Below, piece by piece: positions 1-10,629 of a DNA stretch of 64,000 nucleotides; within the stretch, counting starts at the first letter, position 1; the number at the start of each line of letters is the position of its first letter. A program made the translations under genes and the position numbers. The stretch covers positions 68,136,653-68,200,652 of the forward strand of contig NC_065572.1 of NCBI RefSeq assembly GCF_937616625.2. The letters are read 5' to 3'. The notes below the pieces were generated by a model. That model did not search any database. It was not told the DNA's origin and worked only from the letters and a program-made list of their open reading frames with translations. This DNA comes from Mercurialis annua. Its lineage: Eukaryota > Streptophyta > Magnoliopsida > Malpighiales > Euphorbiaceae.

Positions 1-1305
1 TGAAGCACCCTGTCTGGCTGGTGCCACTCGATAATGTGGAAGTAGATCAGTGGAACGCGTGCACGCCAAAAATGGGACCCCTCGAAACAGTATGACGGTA
101 GCTGACTGATAATCAGCTCGGAGTATGGCTGCCAATCGATCTGCCAAAGTACAATATAGAAGTTAGTTTTTATGAAATATAACTTTTGAAACTGAAATTA
201 AATTTTTAAAAATTCACTCACATCTGAATAGCGCAGCTCATCAAGTGCTAATCTCATGGCCTCAAGTCCTGAAAATTGAGGTGACCTGCCCATCTGCGTA
301 AGTCAAATATTTTAAATTGTTAGTAGCTACAACAGTAAACATGTGTAATAAACTTAACTGAAAAGAATTTTTTTAATAATAATTATATACCTGTCGTCCA
401 ACGGTAAGTGCTGCTGAATGAGACCGCCTCTCAACCTCGGCCTCAACGGCCTAAGTCGCTCGAATGGCCAGAGCTGGAGTAGCCAAATGCCCCCCCCCCA
501 ATGTTCTTTCTGCGCTCTGAAATCAAAATGGACAAGCACATCTCGTGATATAGATGTGCGAGAGTCGCCGATCCCCAGCTATAGGTCTGCAGTCTCGTCG
601 GGAGGATCCTCAGTCCAATCTGGCCGCTGTTCAAATCCGGAAAACACAAGGACCATATGACAAGCAAAAGATAGGCTCTAACGGCCCAGTCGACCTGCTC
701 CTGTCCACCTGGTGCGGGCACATGTTCAAACTTTTGAAACTCCGTTTTTAACCAGGACACTTTCACAAACCCGCCGTTATCCGTACGAGTCGGCTTGTAC
801 CGTCTCCCAAGAAGGCGCATGGTGACACTGTTCCAGTCAGTCACTGTAGGACCGGTGATAGGAGCCCCATCTGTGGGAAGTCCAGTAAGGATCGCTACGT
901 CCTGAAGCGTGATGGTGCACTCCCCCTCCGAAAACATAAACGTATGTGTCTCCGGTCTCCAACGCTCGACTAGGGCAGTGACCAGCGTCATGTCCACCTG
1001 GTACTGCCTCATCTCGATGAGGTACGAAAGCCCTATCCGGATGACTCCCTCTTTAATGAAGCTTCCGTAGCGGGGGAAACGATCCTGCAGAACGAGAGCC
1101 TAACGCAGAAGTGCCCTGAAATTAAACATGTTTCCAAAAATTAGTTTTGCCAAAACAACAAGATAAAACATTTTTATGTAAAAAACAAAACATTGCTTAC
1201 CGGATGCTCCCAAACATTCTGAGACCTGTGATTAGACTGGCTCTATAGTAGGACACCCTGAACTGGTCCAGGACGGAAGTAGTCGTGCGCGGCAGGGTCA
1301 GCCAT
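1..1305 (-). pseudogene. Plant mobile domain (PMD, MAIN-like) gene carried by a MULE, runs off the left edge
   Basis: The reading is on the minus strand in at least four exons: 1201-1305 (start ATG at 1303-1305), 391-1099, 222-293 and 1-140, continuing outside the window. Exon 2 contains ALVERWRPETHTFMFSEGE and then ITLQDVAILTGLPTDG, which are hallmarks of the plant mobile (aminotransferase-like) domain. The last exon reads WRARVPLIYFHIIEWHQPDRVL, another PMD signature. Splice sites are canonical; the exon 2 acceptor TTAG at 1100-1101 keeps frame with exon 1. Two lesions are visible: an in-frame TAG in exon 1, and a frame change at a run of ten C residues (490-499), after which the family-like reading resumes in another frame. 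PMD proteins occur both as host proteins (MAIN, MAIL1) and as passengers of transposons. Its position beside a MULE transposase in the same orientation points to a transposon-borne copy. Confidence 0.75.
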
Positions 1306-1562
1306 ACCTGCAAAACTATTTAATTATCAACACTGAAATATAATATAAATAATATACAAATTATGCACAACTATATAATTAACACACTGAAATATAATAT
1401 AAATAATATACGAATAAAAACAACAACATAATTAACAACATCGAAATACAATATAAATAATATACGAGTTTACAAATTATATGGGAGTTCAGAAATTATA
1501 AAACCATTTATAAATTACATAAAAAGTTTGATTTAAATAACGTAATTAAAACATTGGCCACA

Positions 1563-2096
1563 TCATCTTGGCAAAGTCCACGGGAGATATTTCACAAAAT
1601 CATCGGAATCGGCTTGGTCGTAATCCTGCAACTCCATAATATTCCATGACGTAGGGTTTCTTTCGTCAACAAAAAAGTCGCACCAATCAGGAGTATCTTG
1701 GTGAATTGCCCTTAGTCGTAGACCCATCACATGAGTTTCAATCTCCAGACGTTCCATCAGAAATTGTACCGACGATTCCGTGTTTCTTGCAATTGTTGCG
1801 GACATCGCTCTTGGTACAGGTATGCCGTGAAAATCACAGTACGCCTCCATCTCGCATCTCACTTCCCACAACCTCCCCCATTCGGGCTCAGGAGACACAA
1901 CGGCATTTCCAAAATCAGCCAAGTTTTTTGAGTGCCGACCGACAAATATATGCCCGGCTTGTGTCTTTTCCATGCAAGGACGGATTGGGGTGTTTTCAAA
2001 TGGTCTTTTTTTTTCATACCAAACTTCACAATATATATCCTCATATTTTTGGACAATTTGAATTGTTGATGGATTTCGACGTCTTGCAGAACTCAT
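1563..2096 (-). CDS. Unrecognised 177-aa protein between MULE transposase and PMD gene
   Basis: An uninterrupted reading of 177 codons from ATG (2094-2096) to the stop at 1563. The protein is soluble-looking, with a basic N-terminus (MSSARRRNPS), many Trp and Cys residues (EVWYEKKRPFENTP, DWCDFFVDERNPTSW) and an acidic C-terminal stretch (DYDQADSDDF). There is no signal peptide or membrane segment, and I recognise no domain. It lies in the same orientation between the transposase C-terminus and the PMD gene, so it may be an accessory gene of the MULE. It could also be one exon of a longer gene: the 257 bp between it and the PMD start are AT-rich and show no obvious coding. Its function is unknown. 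Confidence 0.5.
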   Translation of the reverse strand: MSSARRRNPSTIQIVQKYEDIYCEVWYEKKRPFENTPIRPCMEKTQAGHIFVGRHSKNLADFGNAVVSPEPEWGRLWEVRCEMEAYCDFHGIPVPRAMSATIARNTESSVQFLMERLEIETHVMGLRLRAIHQDTPDWCDFFVDERNPTSWNIMELQDYDQADSDDFVKYLPWTLPR

Positions 2097-2221
2097 ACCT
2101 GAATATTAAAAAACACGCTCCAATAATTAAAATAACATCATTTAATATTAATTAAAATAACATCAATTTTTCCAAAATTAAAATAACATCAGTCTGGTAC
2201 AAGAAAATTGAAAATTACATA

Positions 2222-2300
2222 TCACATATCTCTGTAATTGGTACAAGTTTGAGCAGTGTGACCGGCAATACTACATCTACTACAGAAGTTAGGGCTGCTG
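2222..2300 (-). pseudogene. C-terminal zinc-knuckle end of the MULE transposase, cut off by a retrotransposon
   Basis: The minus-strand reading from 2300 gives SSPNFCSRCSIAGHTAQTC followed by a few residues and a TGA stop (2222-2224). The cysteines and histidine fit a CX2CX4HX4C zinc knuckle, which commonly ends MuDR-type transposases. The reading has no start of its own. It continues the frame of the transposase piece that stops at 13812, on the other side of the gypsy element. The 5-bp target duplication (2296-2300 and 13812-13816) lies at the junction, and counting it once keeps the codons in phase. This is therefore the missing C-terminus of the same gene. Confidence 0.85.
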
Positions 2301-5300
2301 TGTAATACCCCGTAGAATTATTAGCGTTTATTTTCGTGTGTGTCCGATTTTAATTGATTAGGACCTCGAAAATAGTGAATAAATTCACGTGATGAATTTA
2401 TAAGGGTAAAAATGTGATTTGCTATGTGTTTGCCTTAAATGTGATTTTTGGCAATTTTACGTATTAAAAGTGAATTTTGTGATTTTTCACTAAAAACCGT
2501 AAAAATAATTATTTTAAATATTTTTAAAAGCCCAAAAATATTTTAAAAACAGCCCATATGATATGATTTAATGTTTTTGAATATTTGGTAAAGTTGAAAT
2601 TATTTTGCCCCTAGAGTTCGAATTATTTACAAGAATGCCATAATGGCAAACTTGTAAATAATTGAAACTTCAAATAAATATCTAGATATTTTCCTAAGCT
2701 AAACTTGGTGCCCAAGTCTCTATTTCATCTTCTCCATTTGAGTGTGGGTGCCGAACCATTCAAGCTCAAAACACAAAAATTTATCCTTTGATTTTCTCTC
2801 AAAATTTTCTTAACGGAAATTGACGAGGAGCTTACGTAGATCATTAATCTATATTTGCATGTTCGTTTGAGGTATAATTTCAAGCTCAAATCTTAGTTTT
2901 TATTTGCTGATGTTGGTTGAGGTCTAGAAACATGCTTAGGATGGTTTAAATTTGATGTTTGATGGATAATTAGTTGGTTTTAATTACTAGTTTAATGGGT
3001 TTCGGTTTTAAAATAATTTTTCCGTGAAAATTAAATTATTTATTTAAATTTCTGGGCTGATCTAAATGATGATATTTATATATGCTTTAAAGTTAAATTT
3101 TTGTGGATTAAAAATGTTAATTTATTCGGGTGTTAATGTAATTAATTGGGTTTCGGTTTTTAATTGTTTTAAAGCTTAAAAATAGCTTAAAAAGGGTAAA
3201 TAAAATGATTTTAAATTTCTGGAAATAACTTTGTTCATGGATGAGTTATATTTGTGGTTGATGTTAATTAAATGCTTAATGGTTAACTTTTAGCGGTTTA
3301 ATAATCGGGTTTAAATTTTAATAACTCTATTCGGCTAAAATTTATGGAAAAAGGGTAAAACTGTCATTTTAAATTCTGGGCAGAAAATATTTATGAAAAA
3401 TTTATGAAATGTGTTTGATAATTATGTGTGGAGTTTAAATGATTTTTGTGTAGTGTTTTGAAGGATTAATAATCGGTCTTGATTATTAATTGATTATTTC
3501 GGTTTTAATGGTTAAAATAATGGAAAATATTATTTTAAAAATATTGGGCTGCTGTTTTTACAAGATAAAAATTAAAAATGTATTTGAAAATAATTTTGAT
3601 GAATTTCGGTGTTAAAATGGCTTAAAATGGATTTTTAAGCGTTTTTAGCGTTTTTGAGTTTTCCGGCCAAAACCACCGGAATACGGTGACCGGAGTATGA
3701 GTAGAGGGGATAGAGCATGTTGGCTCAGTCCTAAACTCATTTGGCAGCAGTTAGTGCCGAAATGTTTTTGGCAGAAAATAAGGGGGGGCCGAGCCCCGGG
3801 TCAAAAATATTTTACGGAAAAATATTTTTGGATATTTTTGTATGTGTGTTAGAATTATAATGGAATTATAATTCTATGTTTATTTATTGAAATAAATAAG
3901 CTACGTGGTGTATCGTATAGAAATACGATGACGCGGATATAGATAGTCGGAATCAAATTTGGTTTGTGATTATGTGGTTATATGGTTGAGTCGGTCTAGA
4001 GTTTATCCTAGAATTTAGAGTTATTACATTTATTAATGTCTTAATCTCTAAATTAGATCCAGCGAGTTTTGTCGCGGAAACCGGCGAGCAAAGGTTTTGA
4101 TATTCGACGGGTGGTATTTTTATAATTGGAATAAGCGAGTACTGTGAGTGTGTTTACAACTTATACTGCTAAATATTAGTATTAAAAATATTGCGAACTG
4201 CTTTACATGATTTGCAAATGCTTTATTTTATTTTGAATTTAAATCGCATGAACTATTCATAGTGTTGAAACCGATTTAGATTCATTGAAACGTGCTTACT
4301 ATTGGGCGGCAATAGTGCTGTGTGATCACCGGTATTGCATTTAGAATGGGTTGCATGTGAATATACTGTGTGAATCCTGGCGACGGCCTGGAAAGTCAGG
4401 CGACGGCCTAGACTCTGTGTGAACAGATCTTCAGAGGCAACGGAATATAGACGACCAAAGGCAGTAAAGAGAAACTGCCGAGATCTGAGAGGTTGAACCT
4501 TTTAAAAAAGTGAAAATGGCGACGGTATATATGTACTGCCGAAATCTGTTGTATGGTGAAAAGAGTCTAAAGACCATCACATACGTAAAATATGAATGAT
4601 CAGATTTGACGGGCTAGAGTACAAAAAGAAATGAATAAATACGGCCATAAAAAGGTTAACCCGAATATGATGAAATGATGTGGAATATTTATGTTTCCTG
4701 TTTTGAAAGCATATAGGAACATGAATCATGGTTTAGGGTTTCATATGAATCGGTAATCTGGAATGCATTGCTTTCATATTAATGTTTATTAGTACATGTT
4801 GTACGCATTCACCAGTTTTTATAACTGACCCCGTTGAATTTAATATTTTTACAGGCGAGTAGTTTGAGGTGAGGATTTCCAATTTCTTGTTCCGGAAATC
4901 CCTGGATTGAATAAGTGAGAATGACTTTCCTTTATGTGTCTAGAGTTGCAGTAGCTAGAATAATGAACGGTGATACCTTAGTAGTCGTTGGACTTATTTA
5001 TGCTTTATATTTTATAACGCTTAAACTCTGATATAATGTAATATGTGAATGCTGTGCGAAAGTCCGAGCGACTGCACGAGTATAAAATGCGGCGAGCGCA
5101 TCTGCATAATGAAATGCAGTTAAATCCATAATGAAATGGTCTGCATAATGAAATGCGGTTAAGTCCATAGAGAAATGGCCTGCATAGTGAAATGCAGTAA
5201 TTACCATAGTAAGATGGTATGCACTTGAGATGCATGATAAACCATAGAGAAATGGTTTTGAAACTAAAATGCAATAAATAAAGAGAAAAATTATGTGCAT

Positions 5301-5482
5301 GTTTTAAATGGTAATTGATAATAGAACGTTTTAAACTGCGATTTTAAAATGTTCGAAAATGATTTAAATTCCGCGAAAAATTTTAAGTGAATTTTAATTT
5401 ATTTTAAGGCTTGCTACGGGTTTCGGAGCAACCACTCCCATTCCCTAGCGCCGGTCTCGATGCCGAGAATCGGGTCGTGACA
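2301..5482 (+). repeat. 5' LTR of the gypsy element (3182 bp)
   Basis: Starts TGTAATACCCCG and ends GGGTCGTGACA. It contains a run of imperfect short tandem units with GCATAATGAAATGC and CCATAGAGAAATGG motifs near 5098-5255, and two GGCGACGGCCT repeats near 4379-4409. The open frames inside it are mirrored exactly in the other LTR and are not genes. It should carry the promoter and start site of the genomic transcript. Confidence 0.95.
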
Positions 5483-5872
5483 AAGGTGGTATCAGAGCAA
5501 TGGTTGAAAAACGGGCCATTGTCGAGTTTGATATCAAAGTGATGGTTTATAGTCTTAAACCATTACTAATATGAGTAAGGAGTAATGAAAGTTGGTATCA
5601 TTTCCACCGACTGAGTGATAGTCGAAAAGTGGTTGATAGTAAAGGTGGTATCATTGTTATATACCGTATGGAATGTGAACCTAGGAAATTGGTATAGAGT
5701 CTACTGCAACATATAATTTCTGTCATGTCATTTGTTAAGTCATCATTTGTTTTAAATATTCCCAGCTGTGCTCTAGGATCGAGTCTGTATGCTTGTTAGG
5801 AGTAAGTAGAGCCTGATAGTATACGATTAGAACGCTTAGATAGATTTTAATAGATGACGTGCTTTGATCAGA
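5483..5872 (+). other. Untranslated leader of the gypsy element
   Basis: Lies between the 5' LTR and the gag ATG. It holds the primer site followed by about 370 bases with no long frame, and three copies of the AAGGTGGTATCA motif (near 5483, 5643 and, degenerate, in between). This is where a packaging signal would be expected; none can be proven by reading. Confidence 0.6.
5487..5498 (+). other. Primer binding site, tRNA-iMet type
   Basis: TGGTATCAGAGC begins 4 bases after the end of the 5' LTR. It is the usual plant primer site complementary to the 3' end of initiator Met-tRNA, and it marks where minus-strand DNA synthesis starts. Confidence 0.92.
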
Positions 5873-8800
5873 ATGGCTGATCAGCATGAGGAAAACATTC
5901 AAGAGGAGAATGTTCATGATGAGGAGTCCGTTCATAACGATGCGATACCCGCAGCAGGCGAAGGTCGTGGTCGTGGACGTGGTCGAGGTCGTGGTAGAGG
6001 CCGTGGGCCTAATTTTAATATTCCGGGCTTTGATTTCGAACAATTTTTAGCTGGCATAGCAGCCATGCAAACGAATCAAGCGGAAGTGCAGAATATGCAC
6101 AGAGAGCAGTTGGATTACCAACAGCAGAGAGTTGGTGCTAATGTTGATCGTGATCTCGTTATGGCTTACATGAGGCTCAAGCCCATGAAGTTTGATGGAT
6201 CGAACGATGCGTTAGATTTCTTAGAGGAAGTAGAGATGAATGCTAGACGTCTTAATGCTAGTGAAAGACAGTCTATACTGATGGTGGAGATGTCAGTAAA
6301 AGGATCTGCGAAGGATTGGTTTCAAAGGCATATTCAACCAAGTATGGGAGAGATGACTTGGAATGAATTTGTCACTCGATTTAAGAATTTCTTTCTGCCG
6401 TTTCCAGTAACGGAGAATCATCGAGAGAAACTGTTGAGTCTGAATAAGATAGGAAAGACTGTGCAGGAGTATGTGACGGAGTTCACGAGATTGAGTCGAT
6501 TCACACCTGATCTGATGTTGGATAGAGATAGGGTGAATTCAAGGTTTATTAAGGGGCTAGGACCCGAATATATTGGATTGCTATCTGATGTTAGTAAGGA
6601 TTTGGTGCAAATCATCGATAGTGCACGTCAGATGGAAAGTACTTTGATCCAATTTGGAAAGATCAATGTTACTAGTGAGCTCGTAAGAGAAGGAACTGCT
6701 AGTTCGAATACGAACAGGTTCACTGGACTATATCGTAAAGGATTTAAGAAGGGAAAGAAAGATAGGAGGTTTAGTATGTCTGGATCAAGTTCTAGTGGAC
6801 GAAGTTCAGGAGGAACGATGCCACTATGTCCAACTTGCGGGAAGAAGCATTTTGGAGCATGCTATTGGGCAACGAGAGGTTGTTACACATGTGGACAGCA
6901 AGGTCACTTCTCTAGAGAATGTCCTATGTCTGGACCACAAGGTTCAAGTGCTAGTGTTGTTCAACCAATGTTTCAACAACCTAGACCTGTATATCCTGCA
7001 GTGTCTGGGCAAGCACAGAACCAGAATGTGTTTAATGGACAACGTGGAAGAGGATATGGTTTTGGTAATCGTGGTGGAGGAAGGACCATAGGCGGACGAG
7101 GATCTGGAGCAACTGCTAGCGGAGGGCAGGCTAGAGTTTTTGCGATCAATCCTCAAGAGGCGAATGCGTCGAATGCGGTAGTGCAAGGTATATTTTCAAT
7201 ATCCTCGCATGATGCATCAATTTTATTTGATCCCGGTGCTACGCATTCATTTGTATCGTCGAGTTTTGCATTAAAATTAGGAATTCAACCTGTGATTTTG
7301 CAAAACCCATTGTTAGTAGCTACACCTGTAGGCGAAAGCATAGACGTTACTGTAGTGTATCCGTCGTGTCCTGTGTTAATTGGAGAGCGAGAATCGCTTG
7401 CGGATTTGTTGTTGCTTAATGTTTTAGAATTCGACGTCATCCTAGGAATGGATTGGTTGTCGCAACATTATGCAAATGTGGATTGTAGAGAAAAGATAGT
7501 GACGTTCCATGTACCTGGAACTGAACTTATCTCTATTCGGGGAGAGAAGTTGGAAACCCCAAAGAGTTTAGTCTCGGCTTTGAAAGCGAGAAAGATGTTA
7601 AGTAAAGGATGTCAAGGATTTTTAGCTCTGGTACGAGATATTCAGAAGGAAGTAGGAAGTGTGAATAATGTACCAGTAGTTTCGGAGTATTCTGATGTGT
7701 TTCCAGAAGAGTTACCTGGATTACCACCAGATCGAGAGATTGAATTCTGTATTGATCTAGTTCCTGGTACAAGTCCAATATCGATACCTCCGTATCGTAT
7801 GGCACCAGCAGAACTAAAGGAGTTGAAGGATCAATTAGAAGAATTAATTGATCGTGGATTTATACGACCAAGTGTCTCACCTTGGGGAGCACCTGTGTTG
7901 TTTGTTAAGAAGAAGGATGGATCAATGAGACTCTGTATAGATTACAGACAACTCAATAAGGTCACAATCAAGAATAAGTATCCTTTACCCAGAATTGACG
8001 ATTTATTCGATCAATTGCAAGGAGCGAGGTACTTTTCGAAGATTGATCTGAGGTCTGGTTATCATCAGTTGAAGATCAGAAATGATGATATTCCAAAGAC
8101 TGCATTCAGAACAAGATACGGTCATTATGAATTTTTGGTGATGTCATTTGGATTGACAAATGCACCAGCGGCTTTCATGGATTTGATGAATCGGATTTTT
8201 AAACCGTTTCTAGATCAATTCGTGATAGTGTTCATAGATGATATCTTGATTTATTCGCGCACAGAGGAGGAGCATGCGCAACACTTAAGGATTGTGTTAC
8301 AAACTTTGAGAGATCATCAGCTTTATGCCAAATTCTCGAAGTGTGAGTTTTGGTTAGAAGAGGTAGCATTTTTGGGACATGTAGTATCTCAAAGTGGGAT
8401 TAAGGTGGATCCTAAAAAGATTGAAGCTGTGATGGATTGGAAAAGGCCAAGTTCAGTGACAGAAATTCGTAGTTTCTTGGGTTTAGCTGGTTATTATAGA
8501 CGGTTTGTGCAAAACTTTTCTAAGTTGTCTGCACCATTAACTAAGCTGACTCAGAAGAACGCGAAGTTCATTTGGAATGATCAATGTGAAGTGAGTTTCC
8601 AGAAGCTGAAGGAGTGTTTGACGACAGCTCCAGTTCTGGCATTACCAGAAGGTAGTGATGGACTTACAGTCTATTGTGATGCTTCTAGGATCGGGTTAGG
8701 ATGTGTACTGATGCAACATGGACGAGTTATAGCTTATGCTTCTCGCCAGTTGAAAAAGCATGAAGTTAATTATCCAACCCATGATCTAGAATTAGCAGCA

Positions 8801-10594
8801 GTGATATTTGCATTAAAGATTTGGAGACATTACCTATATGGAGCAAAATGCGAAATATTCACTGATCACAAGAGTCTGAAATACATATTTGATCAGAGAG
8901 AGTTGAATCTCAGGCAGAGAAGGTGGATGGAGTTGCTAAAGGATTATGACTGTACGATACAGTATCATCCTGGCAAAGCTAACGTAGTGGCTGATGCGTT
9001 GAGCAGAAAATCAGCAGGAAGTTTAGCTCATGTTACTTTAGTTGAGAAGAGACCAATGATTAGAGAAGTGCATTCGTTGTTTGATCAAGGAGTTCAATTA
9101 GAGGTTTCGTATTTGGGGAGTTTGTTAGCTCAATTGACGATTAAACCTACATTGAATGATCAGATTAAGGAACTTCAGACAACGGATCCTCAACTAAAGC
9201 ATGTTATTGCAGAAGTTCAAAAGGGAATGAACTCTGAGTATAATTGGAAAGGTGGTATTCTGAAATTTGGTACAAGGATGTGCGTACCAAATGTAGAGGA
9301 ATTGAAACAGAGAATTATGATAGAGGCACATGGATCTAAGTATAGTGTTCATCCTGGTTCTACCAAGATGTATCACGATGTTAAGGAGATGTATTGGTGG
9401 AATGGTATGAAAAGAGATATAGCAGAATTTGTTGCTAAGTGTCCGATATGCCAACAGGTGAAGTTGGAACATCAGAGACCATTTGGATTTTTGCAACAAT
9501 TACCAATACCAGAATGGAAATGGGAAAGAATAACCATGGATTTTGTCGTTGGATTGCCTAAGTCGCAACATGGTTTTGATTCGATATGGGTTATCGTTGA
9601 TCGAATGACAAAGTCGGCTCATTTCATTCCGATCAAGGTTACCTATACGGCAGCGAAATTGGCACAGATTTATATTGACAAAGTGGTCAGTTTACATGGA
9701 GTTCCTGTGTCAATTGTGTCAGATCGAGGATCAGTTTTTACATCCCGATTTTGGCAAAGTCTGCAAGAGGCTTTAGGAACGCGTTTAGATTTTAGTACAG
9801 CGTTTCATCCCCAAACAGATGGACAGTCTGAAAGGACCATCCAGACTTTGGAGGATATGTTAAGAATGTGTGTTTTAGATTTCGGAGGCCATTGGGATGA
9901 GTATCTACCGTTAGTAGAGTTTTCATATAACAATAGTTATCATTCCAGTATTGAGATGGCACCGTATGAGGCGTTGTATGGACGTAAGTGTAGATCTCCA
10001 ATTTGTTGGGAAGAAGTTGGAGAAAGAAAGTTGGCAGGAGCTGAAATAGTTCAGATTACGTCTGAGAAAGTGCCGTTGATTAAGCAACGTTTAGAAACTG
10101 CATTTAGTCGGCAAAAGAGCTATGCTGATGTGAGGAGAAAGGATATAGAATTTCAAGTCGGAGATTTTGTGTTTCTTAAAATATCACCTATGAAAGGTGT
10201 AATCCGATTTGGAAAGAAAGGAAAGCTAGCGCCGAGGTATGCAGGACCTTACGAGGTAGTTGAGCGAATAGGAGCGGTAGCTTATAAGTTAGCATTACCG
10301 TCTGAGATGTCGCAGGTACATCCAGTGTTTCACGTGTCGATGCTTAGGAAGTATATTCCTGACCCTCATAGACTTATTCAACCTCAGGAGGTTGAGATAG
10401 ACGAGGAACTATCTTATGAGGAAGAACCCGTAGAAATTGTGGATACCCAGATTAGGAAACTCCGTAGTAAGGAGATACCTATGGTAAAAGTGCTCTGGAG
10501 GAGCCGTACAATTGAGGAATGTACGTGGGAAACGGAGGCGGATATGCGGAAACGATATCCCCACTTGTTTGCTCAAGGTAATAGGTTGTTTTGA
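5873..10594 (+). CDS. Gag-pol polyprotein of a chromovirus retrotransposon (1573 aa)
   Basis: One uninterrupted frame from ATG at 5873; upstream codons lack an ATG. Residues 31-45 are Gly-Arg repeats. The gag core spans about 90-260, with the CX2CX4HX4C zinc knuckle [14 protein letters not shown] at about 337. The protease site is FDPGATHSF (about 432), with Pro where Ser is more usual, as often seen in this lineage. The reverse transcriptase has IDYRQLNK (about 689) and [10 protein letters not shown] (about 786). RNase H spans about 930-1045 (YCDAS, FTDHKSL). The integrase has an HHCC finger ending CPICQQVK (about 1190) and the catalytic D-D-E: MDF (about 1223), SDRGS (about 1284) and SERT (about 1320, D35E spacing). 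A C-terminal chromodomain lies at about 1520-1570 and should direct integration to marked chromatin. No frame break is seen. Confidence 0.95.
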   Translation: MADQHEENIQEENVHDEESVHNDAIPAAGEGRGRGRGRGRGRGRGPNFNIPGFDFEQFLAGIAAMQTNQAEVQNMHREQLDYQQQRVGANVDRDLVMAYMRLKPMKFDGSNDALDFLEEVEMNARRLNASERQSILMVEMSVKGSAKDWFQRHIQPSMGEMTWNEFVTRFKNFFLPFPVTENHREKLLSLNKIGKTVQEYVTEFTRLSRFTPDLMLDRDRVNSRFIKGLGPEYIGLLSDVSKDLVQIIDSARQMESTLIQFGKINVTSELVREGTASSNTNRFTGLYRKGFKKGKKDRRFSMSGSSSSGRSSGGTMPLCPTCGKKHFGACYWATRGCYTCGQQGHFSRECPMSGPQGSSASVVQPMFQQPRPVYPAVSGQAQNQNVFNGQRGRGYGFGNRGGGRTIGGRGSGATASGGQARVFAINPQEANASNAVVQGIFSISSHDASILFDPGATHSFVSSSFALKLGIQPVILQNPLLVATPVGESIDVTVVYPSCPVLIGERESLADLLLLNVLEFDVILGMDWLSQHYANVDCREKIVTFHVPGTELISIRGEKLETPKSLVSALKARKMLSKGCQGFLALVRDIQKEVGSVNNVPVVSEYSDVFPEELPGLPPDREIEFCIDLVPGTSPISIPPYRMAPAELKELKDQLEELIDRGFIRPSVSPWGAPVLFVKKKDGSMRLCIDYRQLNKVTIKNKYPLPRIDDLFDQLQGARYFSKIDLRSGYHQLKIRNDDIPKTAFRTRYGHYEFLVMSFGLTNAPAAFMDLMNRIFKPFLDQFVIVFIDDILIYSRTEEEHAQHLRIVLQTLRDHQLYAKFSKCEFWLEEVAFLGHVVSQSGIKVDPKKIEAVMDWKRPSSVTEIRSFLGLAGYYRRFVQNFSKLSAPLTKLTQKNAKFIWNDQCEVSFQKLKECLTTAPVLALPEGSDGLTVYCDASRIGLGCVLMQHGRVIAYASRQLKKHEVNYPTHDLELAAVIFALKIWRHYLYGAKCEIFTDHKSLKYIFDQRELNLRQRRWMELLKDYDCTIQYHPGKANVVADALSRKSAGSLAHVTLVEKRPMIREVHSLFDQGVQLEVSYLGSLLAQLTIKPTLNDQIKELQTTDPQLKHVIAEVQKGMNSEYNWKGGILKFGTRMCVPNVEELKQRIMIEAHGSKYSVHPGSTKMYHDVKEMYWWNGMKRDIAEFVAKCPICQQVKLEHQRPFGFLQQLPIPEWKWERITMDFVVGLPKSQHGFDSIWVIVDRMTKSAHFIPIKVTYTAAKLAQIYIDKVVSLHGVPVSIVSDRGSVFTSRFWQSLQEALGTRLDFSTAFHPQTDGQSERTIQTLEDMLRMCVLDFGGHWDEYLPLVEFSYNNSYHSSIEMAPYEALYGRKCRSPICWEEVGERKLAGAEIVQITSEKVPLIKQRLETAFSRQKSYADVRRKDIEFQVGDFVFLKISPMKGVIRFGKKGKLAPRYAGPYEVVERIGAVAYKLALPSEMSQVHPVFHVSMLRKYIPDPHRLIQPQEVEIDEELSYEEEPVEIVDTQIRKLRSKEIPMVKVLWRSRTIEECTWETEADMRKRYPHLFAQGNRLF

Positions 10595-10616
10595 AATTCG
10601 AGGACGAATTTCTTAT

Positions 10617-10629
10617 AAGGAGGGGTGAA
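10617..10629 (+). other. Polypurine tract of the gypsy element
   Basis: AAGGAGGGGTGAA lies directly before the TG of the 3' LTR. It is the expected plus-strand primer position for an LTR retrotransposon. Confidence 0.8.

Noticed and set aside
443..751. Plus-strand open frames opposite the PMD gene
   Set aside because: They are antisense shadows of the PMD exon, with no family resemblance.
4998..5300. Minus-strand open frames of 89-100 codons, repeated at 13327-13629
   Set aside because: They lie inside the two LTRs, repeat there exactly, and translate a short tandem repeat; they are LTR sequence and not genes.
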